Shown: piece after piece, positions 45,785 through 53,746 of the stretch
Numbering within the stretch: the first letter of the stretch is position 1
Layout: each line of letters opens with the position of its first letter
Assembly: GCF_022968135.1 (NCBI RefSeq)
Contig: NZ_JALJRA010000011.1
Coordinates: forward strand, 141,718 to 205,717
Origin: Pseudorhizobium tarimense
Lineage (GTDB): Bacteria > Pseudomonadota > Alphaproteobacteria > Rhizobiales > Rhizobiaceae
Length of the DNA: 64,000 bases
Direction of reading: 5' to 3'
The notes under the pieces: model-generated
Databases searched by the model: none
The model's input: only the letters and a program-made list of their open reading frames with translations
Told to the model about the DNA's origin: nothing
Position numbers and translations under genes: made by a program

Positions 45785-46836
45785 TCATCCGCTTGAAACA
45801 CCTCGTCGTCGCGGTCATCGCGATTCCGTTTCTCGCGCTGCTGATCGGGTGGTCTGGGTTGATCGGTGTCGGCGCGAGCTCGGGGCATTGGGCGATCACG
45901 GACTGGTTTCTGCACTGGGTGATGCGCAATTCCACCCGCACGGCGGCACTTTCCATCGAGGCTCCGCCGCTCGAGGATTCAACAATGCTTCCGCCCGCTG
46001 CGGGACATTACGAGATGGCATGTGCAATGTGCCACGGTTCCCCGGTGACGCCGCGGCCCGAGCTCGTCAGGCACATGCTCCCCGTCCCTCCCGATCTTGG
46101 GCCGCGCATTCCCACCTGGACGGACGAGCAACTCTTTCAGATCGTCCAGCACGGTGTTCGGTTCACTGGTATGCCGGCATGGCCGACGCAAAAGCGTCCA
46201 GACGAGGTTTGGGCGATGGTCGCCTTCCTGCGTCAACTACCCGGGATGAGTGCCGACCGCTACTACGAGCTCTCCGGGCTCTACCGTCCGCCGATGGAAG
46301 GAGAGGTGGACGACCTGCCGCTGAGCTGTGAAAGCTGTCACAGCGCCCGCAAGGTCGGCCCCGGCAGCCTTGTCCCTAGCCTTGCTGGCCAATCAGAGGA
46401 ATACCTGCTGGAGAGCCTTAAAGCCTATGCCAACAACGAGCGACCAAGCGGGATCATGCAGATGGCGATCAGTCTGCTGCCGAACGACTCGTTTCCCGAG
46501 CTTGCGCATTACTACGCGACGCAGACCCGACCACAAGACAGTGCTGCGCCAGTCGATGCCGATCTTGTTGAGCGCGGACGGATCCTCGCCCAGCGGGGCC
46601 GGTCAGAAGACAAGATCCCCGCCTGCCTTTCCTGCCACGAAAAGCCGGGATCAAATCCCGTCTATCCCAGGATCTCGGGTCTCAGCCAGCCTTATCTCGA
46701 GCGGCAGCTTCATCTCTTCAATGAGGGGATCCGCGGCGGCACGGAGTACAGCCACGTGATGCGGGAAGCGGCGAATTATCTGGAGGACGACGACATCGTA
46801 GCGGCTGCCGCATATTTTGCGCAGCGCCAGGAATGA
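45781..46836 (+). CDS. Multiheme c-type cytochrome, three CXXCH motifs
   Basis: 351 residues from TTG 45781, which overlaps the ctaG stop and has AGGAGG six bases upstream. An N-terminal membrane anchor (about 5-28) is followed by three heme-c motifs: CAMCH (about 80), CESCH (about 182) and CLSCH (about 282). Cytochrome c4/diheme-like domains repeat. It is probably a periplasmic electron carrier feeding the caa3 oxidase encoded just upstream (inference). The longer frame to 45634 is a shadow of ctaG. Confidence 0.87.
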   Translation: MIIRLKHLVVAVIAIPFLALLIGWSGLIGVGASSGHWAITDWFLHWVMRNSTRTAALSIEAPPLEDSTMLPPAAGHYEMACAMCHGSPVTPRPELVRHMLPVPPDLGPRIPTWTDEQLFQIVQHGVRFTGMPAWPTQKRPDEVWAMVAFLRQLPGMSADRYYELSGLYRPPMEGEVDDLPLSCESCHSARKVGPGSLVPSLAGQSEEYLLESLKAYANNERPSGIMQMAISLLPNDSFPELAHYYATQTRPQDSAAPVDADLVERGRILAQRGRSEDKIPACLSCHEKPGSNPVYPRISGLSQPYLERQLHLFNEGIRGGTEYSHVMREAANYLEDDDIVAAAAYFAQRQE

Positions 46837-46855
46837 GCCTGGGTACGGACCACCG

Positions 46856-46933
46856 TCAGATAGGTACTACAATCATATAGCAGACGGCGACGACCACAAC
46901 GAACCCGGCTGCTTCTACCCAATCCTTCACCAT
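46856..46933 (-). CDS. 25-residue single-pass membrane peptide
   Basis: Minus-strand frame from ATG 46933 to TGA (46858-46856): 25 residues, a short charged head (MVKDWVEAAG) then one hydrophobic helix (FVVVVAVCYMIVVPI). A GGAG ribosome site is six bases upstream, and an EcfG-type promoter with exact CGTT is at 46963-46988. The three signals in register make it convincing despite its size. Function unknown; small stress membrane peptides often bind a larger membrane partner, for example the adjacent oxidase (inference). Confidence 0.62.
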   Translation of the reverse strand: MVKDWVEAAGFVVVVAVCYMIVVPI

Positions 46934-46962
46934 GTGAGACTCCATCGTTGTCTTGCGCAATG

Positions 46963-46988
46963 AACGGGTACAAGACTGATGGTGTTCC
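46963..46988 (-). promoter_or_regulatory. EcfG-type promoter for the 25-residue membrane peptide
   Basis: Minus strand GGAAC (46988-46984), 17-base spacer, exact CGTT (46966-46963), 30 bases before ATG 46933. Confidence 0.7.
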
Positions 46989-47037
46989 ACATATTGGACA
47001 CGAATGTGACGAAATCGCCTCGAGTGTGAAGAACCTG

Positions 47038-47304
47038 CTAACGCGGTTCAGCCGCTGCACGAGCCCCCGCCGCTTCGAGGATTGTCCGCAACTCTCTGGC
47101 GGCAGCGTTCTCGATTGCAAAACCACCGTCAGGAAGCACGCCAGGGTCTTCTTCGTGATCCTTATAGGTCAGGTCGTCGCGCAGCTTTTTCAGGAACTGG
47201 TCGATCTGCGCCTGGCCGCCGATCATGGCCGCCAGCATGTCGATCATCAGCTCGCGGTGGGCGCTGAGGCGCCCTTCCATCTCCTCCATAGTCAGCGTAC
47301 TCAT
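47038..47304 (-). CDS. Hypothetical small protein (88 aa)
   Basis: 88 residues from ATG 47304 with AGGAGAG upstream. The N-terminal half is helical (MEEMEGRLSAHRELMIDMLAAMIGG then QAQIDQFLKKLRDDL), the C-terminal half acidic then alanine-rich. No known domain is recognised. No EcfG-type box is visible upstream, although both flanking small genes have one. Confidence 0.68.
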   Translation of the reverse strand: MSTLTMEEMEGRLSAHRELMIDMLAAMIGGQAQIDQFLKKLRDDLTYKDHEEDPGVLPDGGFAIENAAARELRTILEAAGARAAAEPR

Positions 47305-47353
47305 TTATCTCTCCTGTTGACGTCCTTCGATAAATAGGCAGGGCCGCGAGAAG

Positions 47354-47378
47354 GGAACAATGGTCAGGCGACAAAGTT
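47354..47378 (+). promoter_or_regulatory. EcfG-type promoter before a frameshifted small gene
   Basis: GGAAC (47354-47358), 16-base spacer, AGTT (47375-47378), 28 bases before ATG 47406. It may also serve the lipoprotein gene at 47578. Confidence 0.6.
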
Positions 47379-47405
47379 AACCTCGCAGAAGCACGGAGAA
47401 ATTCC

Positions 47406-47569
47406 ATGGCAGGGATAGCGGGCGAAAAGAGGCGGACAGGCGAGCGGAAGTGCTTGAAGCCATCGTGAGCGATCCAGTTCCGGCGGCGAACTTGGAAGAT
47501 GTGGTAGCGGTAGAGAAGGTCGTGGCGCTGGAAGAGCGCCGCCGGTCTGCCGACGGAATAAAGAGTTGA
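47406..47569 (+). pseudogene. Small gene with apparent one-base frameshift near its start
   Basis: ATG 47406 has a good GGAGA site eight bases upstream and an EcfG-type promoter, but its own frame stops after 20 codons. The -1 frame (47405 register) from about 47411 to TGA 47567-47569 reads as an ordinary charged helical protein (SGRKEADRRAEVLEAIV, NLEDVVAVEKVVALEERRR) with GC-rich third positions and has no start codon of its own. Restoring one base after codon 2 would fuse start and body into about 55 residues. Either a real frameshift or a sequencing error. Confidence 0.5.
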
Positions 47570-47577
47570 CGGAGAAC

Positions 47578-47784
47578 ATGAAGATGACGCGTATCCTCAT
47601 CGCGATTTCGACGGTCCTTTTCCTTGCGGCCTGCAGCGATCAAGGGCCGAGCACTGACGACCCGATCAACAATACGCCGGAGACACGCCCCGGCACGGCG
47701 CCTACTGACGGGGATCCCACCCCCCAGAGCGGATCCGGTGGCCAGGTGCCGCTCGATGCTCCGCTGGGAGTGGAAAAGAGATAA
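47578..47784 (+). CDS. Small lipoprotein (68 aa)
   Basis: 68 residues from ATG 47578 (GGAGAAC upstream). Lipoprotein signal MKMTRILIAISTVLFLAAC with lipobox LAAC (Cys about residue 19), followed by a 49-residue Pro-, Thr-, Asp- and Gly-rich tail with no fold. Probably outer- or inner-membrane anchored in the periplasm. It follows the frameshifted gene by eight bases and may share its promoter. Confidence 0.72.
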   Translation: MKMTRILIAISTVLFLAACSDQGPSTDDPINNTPETRPGTAPTDGDPTPQSGSGGQVPLDAPLGVEKR

Positions 47785-47810
47785 TTCAGCTGCCGCAGAA
47801 GGAACCATTA

Positions 47811-47836
47811 TTGCGCCGCTCCATTGTTGCAGGGTT
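47811..47836 (+). promoter_or_regulatory. Candidate EcfG-type promoter for glgX
   Basis: GGAAC (47811-47815), 17-base spacer, GGTT (47833-47836), 17 bases before the glgX ATG. It is weaker than most because the -10 is not CGTT and the leader would be short. Confidence 0.5.
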
Positions 47837-47853
47837 CTTCATAGGGGCGACGC

Positions 47854-49938
47854 ATGAATACCAAAGACAATAGCTATACGGTTCTTTCGGGCAGCTGGGA
47901 GCAACTCGGCGCCAACTTCGACGGTGAAGGAACGAACTTTGCGCTTTTCTCGGCGCATGCCGAACGTGTGGAACTCTGCATCTTCGACAGCAGCGGCAAG
48001 CACGAAGTCGCCCGCCTCGATCTCCCTGAATATACGCATGAAGTCTGGCACGGCTACGTGCCGGGCCTAAAGCCGGGCACTCTTTATGGCTATCGCGTCC
48101 ATGGCCCTTTCGACCCGGAAAACGGTCACCGCTTCAACCCGAACAAGCTCCTTGTCGACCCCTATGCCAAGGAACTTATGGGCGACGTCGAGTGGAATGA
48201 AGCGCACTTTGCCTACGATCTGCTGCATGAGGATAAGGACCTCACATTCGATGAGCGGGATAGCGCGCCTTACACGCCGAAGTGCCGGGTCGTAGAGCCG
48301 AACGGCTTCGACTGGCATCTCGCAGACCGGCCCAACGTTCCGTGGTCACAAGCGATCGTTTACGAAACGCACGTGAAGGGTTTTACCCAGCTTAATCCCG
48401 CGATACCGCAGGAGCTGCGCGGCACATTCGAAGGGATGGGCCACAAGGCTTCAGTGGACTACATCAAGAGCCTCGGCATCACCTCGGTCGAACTGATGCC
48501 GGTGCACTACTTCCCCGATGATCAGCATCTTCTGGAGAAGGGCCTTCACAACTTCTGGGGCTACAACACGCTCGGCTTCTTTGCACCGACGCCTCGCTAC
48601 TACGGGCCGCGGGGCTATGAAGGCTTCCGCGAGATGGTGCGTAATTTCCACGATGCTGGGATCGAGGTGATCCTCGACGTGGTCTACAACCACACGGCGG
48701 AAGGCAATGAGTTGGGACCGACCCTCTCGTTCAAAGGTATCGACAACTTTTCCTACTACCGAACGCTGCCGGACCAGCACCGTTACTACATCAACGATAC
48801 CGGCACTGGGAACACCGTCAACACCTCGCATCCCCGCGTTTTGCAGATGGTGATGGATTCGCTGCGATACTGGGTCCAGCATATGCAGGTCGACGGCTTC
48901 CGCTTCGACCTCGGCACCATCCTCGGGCGCGAGCCCGAAGGGTTCGACCAGCGGGGCGGCTTCTTCGATGCGATCACGCAGTGCCCGATTCTTTCGCGCA
49001 CGAAGCTGATCGGCGAACCCTGGGACATCGGCCCCGGCGGCTACCAGGTCGGGGGCTTTCCGCCCGGTTGGGCAGAGTGGAACGACAAGTATCGCGACAC
49101 GATCCGCGAATACTGGAAGGGCGACAATGTCGCGACCGACTTTGCAGCGCGGCTCCTCGGTTCAGGTGACATCTACGACTGGCGCGGTCGCCGGCCTTGG
49201 GCGAGCGTCAACTTCGTTGCCGCGCACGATGGCTTCACCTTGAACGACCTTGTCTCCTACAACGACAAGCACAACGAGGCGAACGGCGAGGACAACAACG
49301 ACGGCCACAACCATAACCGTAGCTATAACTACGGCGAGGAGGGGCCGACCGAGGACGAAGACATCAATGCGGTGCGCGAGCGGCAGAAACGTAACTTCCT
49401 TGCAACGCTCTTCCTGTCGCATGGTACGCCGATGCTGCTCGCCGGCGACGAGTTCGGCCGTAGCCAGATGGGCAACAACAACGGTTACTGCCAGGACAGC
49501 GAGATCTCCTGGGTTCAGTGGGAAGACCTGCCCGAAAGTAACGAGGCGCTGCGCGATTTCACGAAGCATATGATCGAACTTCGCAAGAAGCAGCCGATCT
49601 TTCGCCGAGAAAGCTGGCGCGATGGCATGGTGGTCAGGTGGTTCAATGCCGGCGGCGGAGAGCAGCTTCCAGAACACTGGCAGGAGGGAACTACTCTTGG
49701 GCTCAACCTGAAGCGCGCCGATCTGAAGGGGCAGGAGGGTGTCTGGGCCAATGTCTTGGTACTCTTCAATCCATTTGAAGGCACAGTTCCGTTCCATATT
49801 CCGGTGATGAAGGAAGGAAAATGGATTCTTGAGCTCACGACTGTGGACCCGTCCTCGCGTGGCATAGAAGTGGAGGAGGGCGAGGATCTGGAGCTCGTCG
49901 GGCGCAGCCTCGTTGTTCTGAGGCGCGAGATAGACTGA
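47854..49938 (+). CDS. glgX: Glycogen debranching enzyme GlgX
   Basis: 694 residues. N-terminal CBM48 (about 12-110), then a GH13 catalytic barrel with DVVYNHTAEGNELGPTLSF, the nucleophile Asp in GFRFDLGTILGREP, acid/base Glu in LIGEPWDIGPGGYQ, and the transition-state His-Asp in FVAAHDGFTLNDLVSYNDKHNEANGE. An isoamylase-type C-terminal domain follows. It removes limit-dextrin branches from glycogen. It converges with glgA across a shared hairpin. It could feed maltodextrin to trehalose synthesis under stress (inference). Confidence 0.94.
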   Translation: MNTKDNSYTVLSGSWEQLGANFDGEGTNFALFSAHAERVELCIFDSSGKHEVARLDLPEYTHEVWHGYVPGLKPGTLYGYRVHGPFDPENGHRFNPNKLLVDPYAKELMGDVEWNEAHFAYDLLHEDKDLTFDERDSAPYTPKCRVVEPNGFDWHLADRPNVPWSQAIVYETHVKGFTQLNPAIPQELRGTFEGMGHKASVDYIKSLGITSVELMPVHYFPDDQHLLEKGLHNFWGYNTLGFFAPTPRYYGPRGYEGFREMVRNFHDAGIEVILDVVYNHTAEGNELGPTLSFKGIDNFSYYRTLPDQHRYYINDTGTGNTVNTSHPRVLQMVMDSLRYWVQHMQVDGFRFDLGTILGREPEGFDQRGGFFDAITQCPILSRTKLIGEPWDIGPGGYQVGGFPPGWAEWNDKYRDTIREYWKGDNVATDFAARLLGSGDIYDWRGRRPWASVNFVAAHDGFTLNDLVSYNDKHNEANGEDNNDGHNHNRSYNYGEEGPTEDEDINAVRERQKRNFLATLFLSHGTPMLLAGDEFGRSQMGNNNGYCQDSEISWVQWEDLPESNEALRDFTKHMIELRKKQPIFRRESWRDGMVVRWFNAGGGEQLPEHWQEGTTLGLNLKRADLKGQEGVWANVLVLFNPFEGTVPFHIPVMKEGKWILELTTVDPSSRGIEVEEGEDLELVGRSLVVLRREID

Positions 49939-49960
49939 TGGGGCAAGTGCCCATTCAAGA

Positions 49961-49985
49961 AAACCGGCCAGTCGGCCGGTTTTTT
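49961..49985. terminator. Bidirectional intrinsic terminator between glgX and glgA
   Basis: AAACCGGCC (49961-49969) pairs with GGCCGGTTT (49974-49982) around AGTC, followed by more T residues. The A-run on the left gives a T-run on the minus strand, so it can serve both convergent genes. Confidence 0.82.
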
Positions 49986-50001
49986 GTGAGTGTCAACTCG
50001 T

Positions 50002-51576
50002 TCAGACGGCTACATCGGACTCGTTGCTGACTTTGAAGCCAGGCGATGTCTTGAGCAGGCTGGCGTAAACCGCAGCATATTGCTGCGCGCTGCGATCCCA
50101 GGAGAAGCGAGCCTTCATTCCCTGGTTCTGCAGACGTGCCCATTGCTTCGGATCAGCATAAGCCTGGAGAGCTCGTCTCAGTGCCATCCGGAGACCGTCC
50201 GTGGTAACGGGATGAAATTGGAAGCCGGTTGCGACACGCGCAGACATGGCGGCATCATTTGCGTCGATGATCGTTTCCGACAGACCGCCCGTACGCGAGA
50301 CGACAGGCACGCAGCCGTACCGCAGAGCGTAAAGCTGGGTGAGGCCGCACGGTTCGAACCGAGACGGCTGTATGATCGCATCCGAGCCACCATGGATCAG
50401 ATGCGCAGTCGGCTCATCATAGCCGATGTGGACGGCCATCCGGCCCGGGTAGCGGCTTGCCACCTCGAGCAGCTGCTGTTCGATCCCGTGGTCGCCGCGG
50501 CCGAAGACAATCAGTTTGCCACCATTCCAGATGATCTCGTCAGCCGTCTCGGCGAGCATATCCATGCCCTTCTGCCAGGTCAGGCGGCTGACAGCGGAGA
50601 AGACGGGGCCCTGGTCGTTGAGATCCAGGTCGAACTTCTTCAGAAGAAGCGCTCGGTTGGCCGTCCTTTGACGAAGGCTGGAATAGTCGTAGTTCGCCGG
50701 CAGGTGTGGATCGATCGACGGATTCCACACCTCCAGATCGATCCCGTTAACGATGCCGCGGAGGACCGCGGCGCGCTCGTTCAGGATGCCGTCCATGCCC
50801 ATGCCGAACCGGGGCGTCAGGATCTCGCGGGCATAGGTAGGACTGACGGTGGTGATTGCATCTGCAGTCTGCAGGCCTCCCTTCAGCAAGCTGATGTCGC
50901 CAAAGTACTCCAGGCAGTCCATCGAATAGAGATCGGCGCGCAGGCCGAGCGACGGCAGCAAGTCCGCCGAGAACTGGCCCTGGAAGGCGATATTGTGGAT
51001 CGTGATGACGCTAGGGACCGACAGCCCCATCTCGCGCATGTAAACCGACGTCAGGGCAGTCTGCCAGTCGTGCGTGTGAACCAGGTCTGGCTGCCAGCCC
51101 GGCAGCGCGCCGCCTGCAATCTCCGCCGCAGCGAGACTCAGGACCGCAAACCGCTTCCAGTTGTCGGGGTGGTCATTGCCTGCGTCATCCAGGTAAGGTC
51201 CGCCCGGCCGATCGTAGAGCGTCGGTGCGTCGAGAACCAAGAGGTTCAACCCCTCCATCCGGACGCGGAGCAGCGTTGCCCTTACACCCAGAAGATCGTC
51301 GAAAACCAAGAGCGGAAGCGGGCTGGCCAGCTGCTTCATGACGGTGGGATAGCCAGGAACTAGGGTCGTCGTTTCCACGCCGCAGCGGACCAAGGCTTTC
51401 GGCAGCGATCCCGTCACATCCGCAAGCCCGCCCGTCTTCACGAGCGGATACATCTCCGAAGCGACTGACAGGACTTTTATTGGCAAGCTGCTCGTCCTCC
51501 TTCGTGCGGCACTGACTGTCGTCTGTGTTGCCTGCCCCATGGGCGGGGTGACAAGCGGGAAGTGAGCGTTCAACAT
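50002..51576 (-). CDS. glgA: Glycogen synthase (GT5 family)
   Basis: 524 residues from ATG 51576. GT5 starch/glycogen synthase: the ADP-glucose-binding K-T-G-G-L in [37 protein letters not shown] and the C-terminal [17 protein letters not shown]. Two possible starts both have good sites: ATG 51576 (GGAGG, 5 bases) adds a 30-residue Thr/Ser/Arg-rich leader. TTG 51486 (GGAGGA, 8 bases) gives the usual start just before IKVLSVASE. It extends alpha-1,4 chains from ADP-glucose. Confidence 0.92.
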   Translation of the reverse strand: MLNAHFPLVTPPMGQATQTTVSAARRRTSSLPIKVLSVASEMYPLVKTGGLADVTGSLPKALVRCGVETTTLVPGYPTVMKQLASPLPLLVFDDLLGVRATLLRVRMEGLNLLVLDAPTLYDRPGGPYLDDAGNDHPDNWKRFAVLSLAAAEIAGGALPGWQPDLVHTHDWQTALTSVYMREMGLSVPSVITIHNIAFQGQFSADLLPSLGLRADLYSMDCLEYFGDISLLKGGLQTADAITTVSPTYAREILTPRFGMGMDGILNERAAVLRGIVNGIDLEVWNPSIDPHLPANYDYSSLRQRTANRALLLKKFDLDLNDQGPVFSAVSRLTWQKGMDMLAETADEIIWNGGKLIVFGRGDHGIEQQLLEVASRYPGRMAVHIGYDEPTAHLIHGGSDAIIQPSRFEPCGLTQLYALRYGCVPVVSRTGGLSETIIDANDAAMSARVATGFQFHPVTTDGLRMALRRALQAYADPKQWARLQNQGMKARFSWDRSAQQYAAVYASLLKTSPGFKVSNESDVAV

Positions 51577-51611
51577 GCCGACCTCCACCGGTTCGTCGGA
51601 GCAACATGTCC

Positions 51612-51637
51612 AACAGAGGGCGAGCTTTCAGCGTTCC
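51612..51637 (-). promoter_or_regulatory. Candidate EcfG-type promoter for glgA
   Basis: Minus strand GGAAC (51637-51633), 17-base spacer, TGTT (51615-51612), 36 bases before ATG 51576. Confidence 0.58.
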
Positions 51638-51749
51638 ACTGTACGATAAGAAGAATGCAATTGTCGCGCACGCGTCAATGTCCAATATGAGGGGAATGCG
51701 ATAAGCCGCGGCGTAACGGCCGCGGCAAATTGAAGCGTCGCTTAAAGCG

Positions 51750-52052
51750 TCAGCCCGGCGCGCCGGGCTTTTTCGTCCGCTTGGCGGCGGGTTTCTTCTC
51801 GGGAGCCGTCTTTTCTGCAGATTTAGACGACCGCGGTTTTTTTGTCGTCGCCGCCGGAGAAGTGAGATCAGGGGAGGATGCTGATGTTTCGGCGCGCTTG
51901 GTGTTCGACCGACGCGCAGGTGTCAGCGAAAAAGCGGAATATTCTCGCCGCGCCTGTTCCCAATGCTCGGCGTCTTTCCCGTGAGGTTTCCCCTCTTCCT
52001 CCCAAAGCGCATATGCACGTTTCTTGATCCACTCGTCCTCGGTGTCCGCCAT
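51750..52052 (-). CDS. DUF2934 domain-containing protein
   Basis: 100 residues from ATG 52052 (GGAGACGAGC upstream). The N-terminal DUF2934 helix pair (DEWIKKRAYALWEEEGKPHGKDAEHWEQA, about 6-34; key R-A-Y-x-L-W and H-W) is followed by a long Lys-, Ala-, Ser- and Pro-rich tail, histone-like in composition (TKKPRSSKSAEKTAPEKKPA). The basic tail suggests nucleic-acid or polyanion contact (inference). Controlled by a perfect EcfG-type box at 52078-52102. Confidence 0.83.
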   Translation of the reverse strand: MADTEDEWIKKRAYALWEEEGKPHGKDAEHWEQARREYSAFSLTPARRSNTKRAETSASSPDLTSPAATTKKPRSSKSAEKTAPEKKPAAKRTKKPGAPG

Positions 52053-52077
52053 GCTCGTCTCCATTCGCCCGACAGAA

Positions 52078-52102
52078 AACGGGCTTGAGGAACCGAAGTT
52101 CC
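52078..52102 (-). promoter_or_regulatory. EcfG-type promoter for the DUF2934 gene
   Basis: Minus strand GGAAC (52102-52098), 16-base spacer, exact CGTT (52081-52078), 26 bases before ATG 52052. Confidence 0.8.
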
Positions 52103-52142
52103 ATCCGCAGGAAAATAATGATGATATTTTTGATGATGGTCA

Positions 52143-52167
52143 GGAACCATCGGCGGTGCGCGACGTT
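52143..52167 (+). promoter_or_regulatory. EcfG-type promoter for the DUF2188 gene
   Basis: GGAAC (52143-52147), 16-base spacer, exact CGTT (52164-52167), 30 bases before ATG 52197. It is divergent from the DUF2934 promoter. Confidence 0.8.
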
Positions 52168-52196
52168 AGAGCCGTCCAGAAGGAGGGCCCCCCCAA

Positions 52197-52421
52197 ATGA
52201 CCAAATACTGCGACATCGTCCCGCATTCCGCCGGTTGGACCTATGTCCTCAACGGAGTAGAGGCCGACTGCTCGTTCCATACATACGAACTGGCTCTCGA
52301 AGCGGCCAAGGCTCAAATTGCGCGCGACGCTCGTAGCCGGGTCTTTCGTCTGCAGAACCTGAAGGGGGAGATGCTGCCTGTAAACGCAACCTCTCTTCCG
52401 CAAGGCCCCTGTCTTGGATGA
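52197..52421 (+). CDS. DUF2188-like small protein (74 aa)
   Basis: 74 residues with the DUF2188 pattern: VPHSAGWTYVLNGVEADCSFHTYELALEAAKAQ (key P-H, G-W, alternating strand then helix), about residues 8-40. The family is of unknown function and common in stress regulons of alphaproteobacteria. AAGGAGGGCCCCCCCAA lies before the ATG. A terminator at 52458-52483 follows. Confidence 0.75.
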   Translation: MTKYCDIVPHSAGWTYVLNGVEADCSFHTYELALEAAKAQIARDARSRVFRLQNLKGEMLPVNATSLPQGPCLG

Positions 52422-52457
52422 GCAGAAGGCAACTGTCCGCGACTTGGCGGTCATGGC

Positions 52458-52483
52458 GAGGCGCCCGGTGAGGGCGCCTCTTT
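52458..52483 (+). terminator. Intrinsic terminator after the DUF2188 gene
   Basis: Perfect nine-base stem GAGGCGCCC (52458-52466) with GGGCGCCTC (52472-52480), loop GGTGA, then TTT. It lies between convergent genes and falls five bases before the stop of the DUF892 gene. Confidence 0.75.
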
Positions 52484-52487
52484 CAGT

Positions 52488-52985
52488 TTAGGCGGCTTTC
52501 TGTGCCGCAGTGTTGACGGCCGTCTCGGCGAGCTTCGTCAGCTTTTCGTCAGTGTTGCTCTCTTCCGAGAGGGTTTCGTCGAGAAGCTTCACAGCATCCT
52601 TCAGGCCAAGCTGCTGCGCCCATGCACGAAGCGTGCCGTAACGGCTGATCTCGTAGTGCTCGACAGCCTGTGCTGCAGCCAGAAGGCCTGCGTCAAGAGC
52701 CGGCGTGCCCTTGAACTCTTCCATGATCTCTTCGCCTTCCGAGATAATGCCTTCGATGGCATCGCAGGTCTTGCCGCGTGCACGCTTGCCGATGATCTCG
52801 AAGACCTGCTTCAGGCGCTCGATCTGCCCCTCGGTCTCGTCCTTATGCTCGGTAAATGCAGTCTTGAGCTTCTCGTCCTGAGCAGCACGGGCCATTTTCG
52901 GCAGCGCCTTCAAGATTTGCCGTTCGGCGTAGTAGATATCCTTCAGCGTTTCATAGAAAAGATCGTCGAGGGTCTTGTTGGCCAT
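52488..52985 (-). CDS. Ferritin-like DUF892 (YciE/YciF family) protein
   Basis: 165 residues, the family's standard length. Opens with TLDDLFYETLKDIYYAERQILKALPKMARAA (Asp/Glu/His pattern of the di-metal four-helix bundle), then KTAFTEHKDETEGQIERLKQVF and AAAQAVEHYEISRYGTLRAWA. Family members are stress-induced in enterobacteria and rhizobia. Its promoter is a perfect EcfG-type box. A more divergent DUF892 copy is at 19151-19660. Confidence 0.9.
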   Translation of the reverse strand: MANKTLDDLFYETLKDIYYAERQILKALPKMARAAQDEKLKTAFTEHKDETEGQIERLKQVFEIIGKRARGKTCDAIEGIISEGEEIMEEFKGTPALDAGLLAAAQAVEHYEISRYGTLRAWAQQLGLKDAVKLLDETLSEESNTDEKLTKLAETAVNTAAQKAA

Positions 52986-53031
52986 CTTACTCTCCGAGGT
53001 TGATGTTGGCGGTGGTGTTTCCGCCCCAAGT

Positions 53032-53056
53032 AACGAGAGCTGAAGGGAAAGGTTCC
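53032..53056 (-). promoter_or_regulatory. EcfG-type promoter for the DUF892 gene
   Basis: Minus strand GGAAC (53056-53052), 16-base spacer, exact CGTT (53035-53032), 47 bases before ATG 52985. Confidence 0.8.
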
Positions 53057-53072
53057 CCTTCGCCCAGGGCTC

Positions 53073-53258
53073 TCATCGCCGGTTGAAGGTAGGTTCTCGA
53101 CCGCCTTCCGGCTTGTCATAAAGACGCTCCGTCGCTTCCTTCTGTTGCACCTTCTCGCTCGTGTGGAGACGACGGCGGCGCATCAGGCTGTAAGCGACCA
53201 CACAGCCTAATAGCAGCGGTCCCAAAGCGACCACGATGAACCATAACTTGTCAGCCAT
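53073..53258 (-). CDS. Small single-pass membrane protein (61 aa)
   Basis: 61 residues: one N-terminal helix (LWFIVVALGPLLLGCVVAYSLM, about 5-26), a stop-transfer cluster RRRR and a polar cytoplasmic tail (HTSEKVQQKEATERLYDKPEGG). GAGAAGGAGAAAGCA lies before the ATG. It is 34 bases downstream of the BON gene on the same strand, so probably part of that stress transcript. Function unknown. Confidence 0.72.
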   Translation of the reverse strand: MADKLWFIVVALGPLLLGCVVAYSLMRRRRLHTSEKVQQKEATERLYDKPEGGREPTFNRR

Positions 53259-53291
53259 TGCTTTCTCCTTCTCGTCCAGGCGCCTTGCGCC

Positions 53292-53678
53292 TTAGGCGCT
53301 AGCCACCCTAATGTTGTTCTCACAGCTGTTGACGCCGTGGACGGACAGCGCGCATTCCTCCGCGCGTCGGCGATCGGCTTCCTTGGTGACGCTGCCTTCG
53401 AGTGTCACCTTGCCCTCGCGCACACCGACAATGATAGCGGTGGGATCCAGCATCGCATCCTGAGTCAGGGCCTCATTGACGGCAGCCTTCACGTCCTCGT
53501 CGCTACGGTCATAGCCTGCCGGGGCAACGCCGCGATGCTTCTGCTGCTCATCGCCTTCCGCGAAGATGTTGGTTTCCCCCTGCATGTAGCCGCTCGGGCG
53601 ACTTTCCGCCGGCCCCTCCCAACGAGGCCACTGGGAAGTCTCGCCGGGGCGGCCCGATTTTGGCGCTTCGTGTTTCAT
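53292..53678 (-). CDS. BON domain protein
   Basis: 128 residues from ATG 53678; an earlier in-frame ATG lies upstream of the promoter and is rejected. A disordered hydrophilic N-terminal half (about 1-58) precedes a single BON domain (about 60-128: DVKAAVNEALTQDAMLD, IIVGVREGKVTLEGSVTKEADRRRAEE, GVNSCENNIRV). BON domains bind phospholipid or polymers in osmotic-shock proteins such as OsmY; no signal peptide is visible here. EcfG-type promoter at 53718-53743. Confidence 0.83.
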   Translation of the reverse strand: MKHEAPKSGRPGETSQWPRWEGPAESRPSGYMQGETNIFAEGDEQQKHRGVAPAGYDRSDEDVKAAVNEALTQDAMLDPTAIIVGVREGKVTLEGSVTKEADRRRAEECALSVHGVNSCENNIRVASA

Positions 53679-53717
53679 GGCGTCTTTCCTTTTTCTTAGA
53701 ACTTGTCTTGGAAAGAA

Positions 53718-53743
53718 AACCGCCATGCAGGCGGGAAGGTTCC
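53718..53743 (-). promoter_or_regulatory. EcfG-type promoter for the BON gene
   Basis: Minus strand GGAAC (53743-53739), 17-base spacer, GGTT (53721-53718), 40 bases before ATG 53678. It abuts the stop of the upstream hydrolase gene. Confidence 0.65.
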
Positions 53744-53746
53744 GTT

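Noticed and set aside
51752..51773. Palindrome AGCCCGG-CGCG-CCGGGCT with T-run on the plus strand
   Set aside because: It is terminator-like but lies inside the last codons of the minus-strand DUF2934 gene, with no plus-strand gene ending there; probably a side effect of Pro/Gly coding or a block to antisense transcription.
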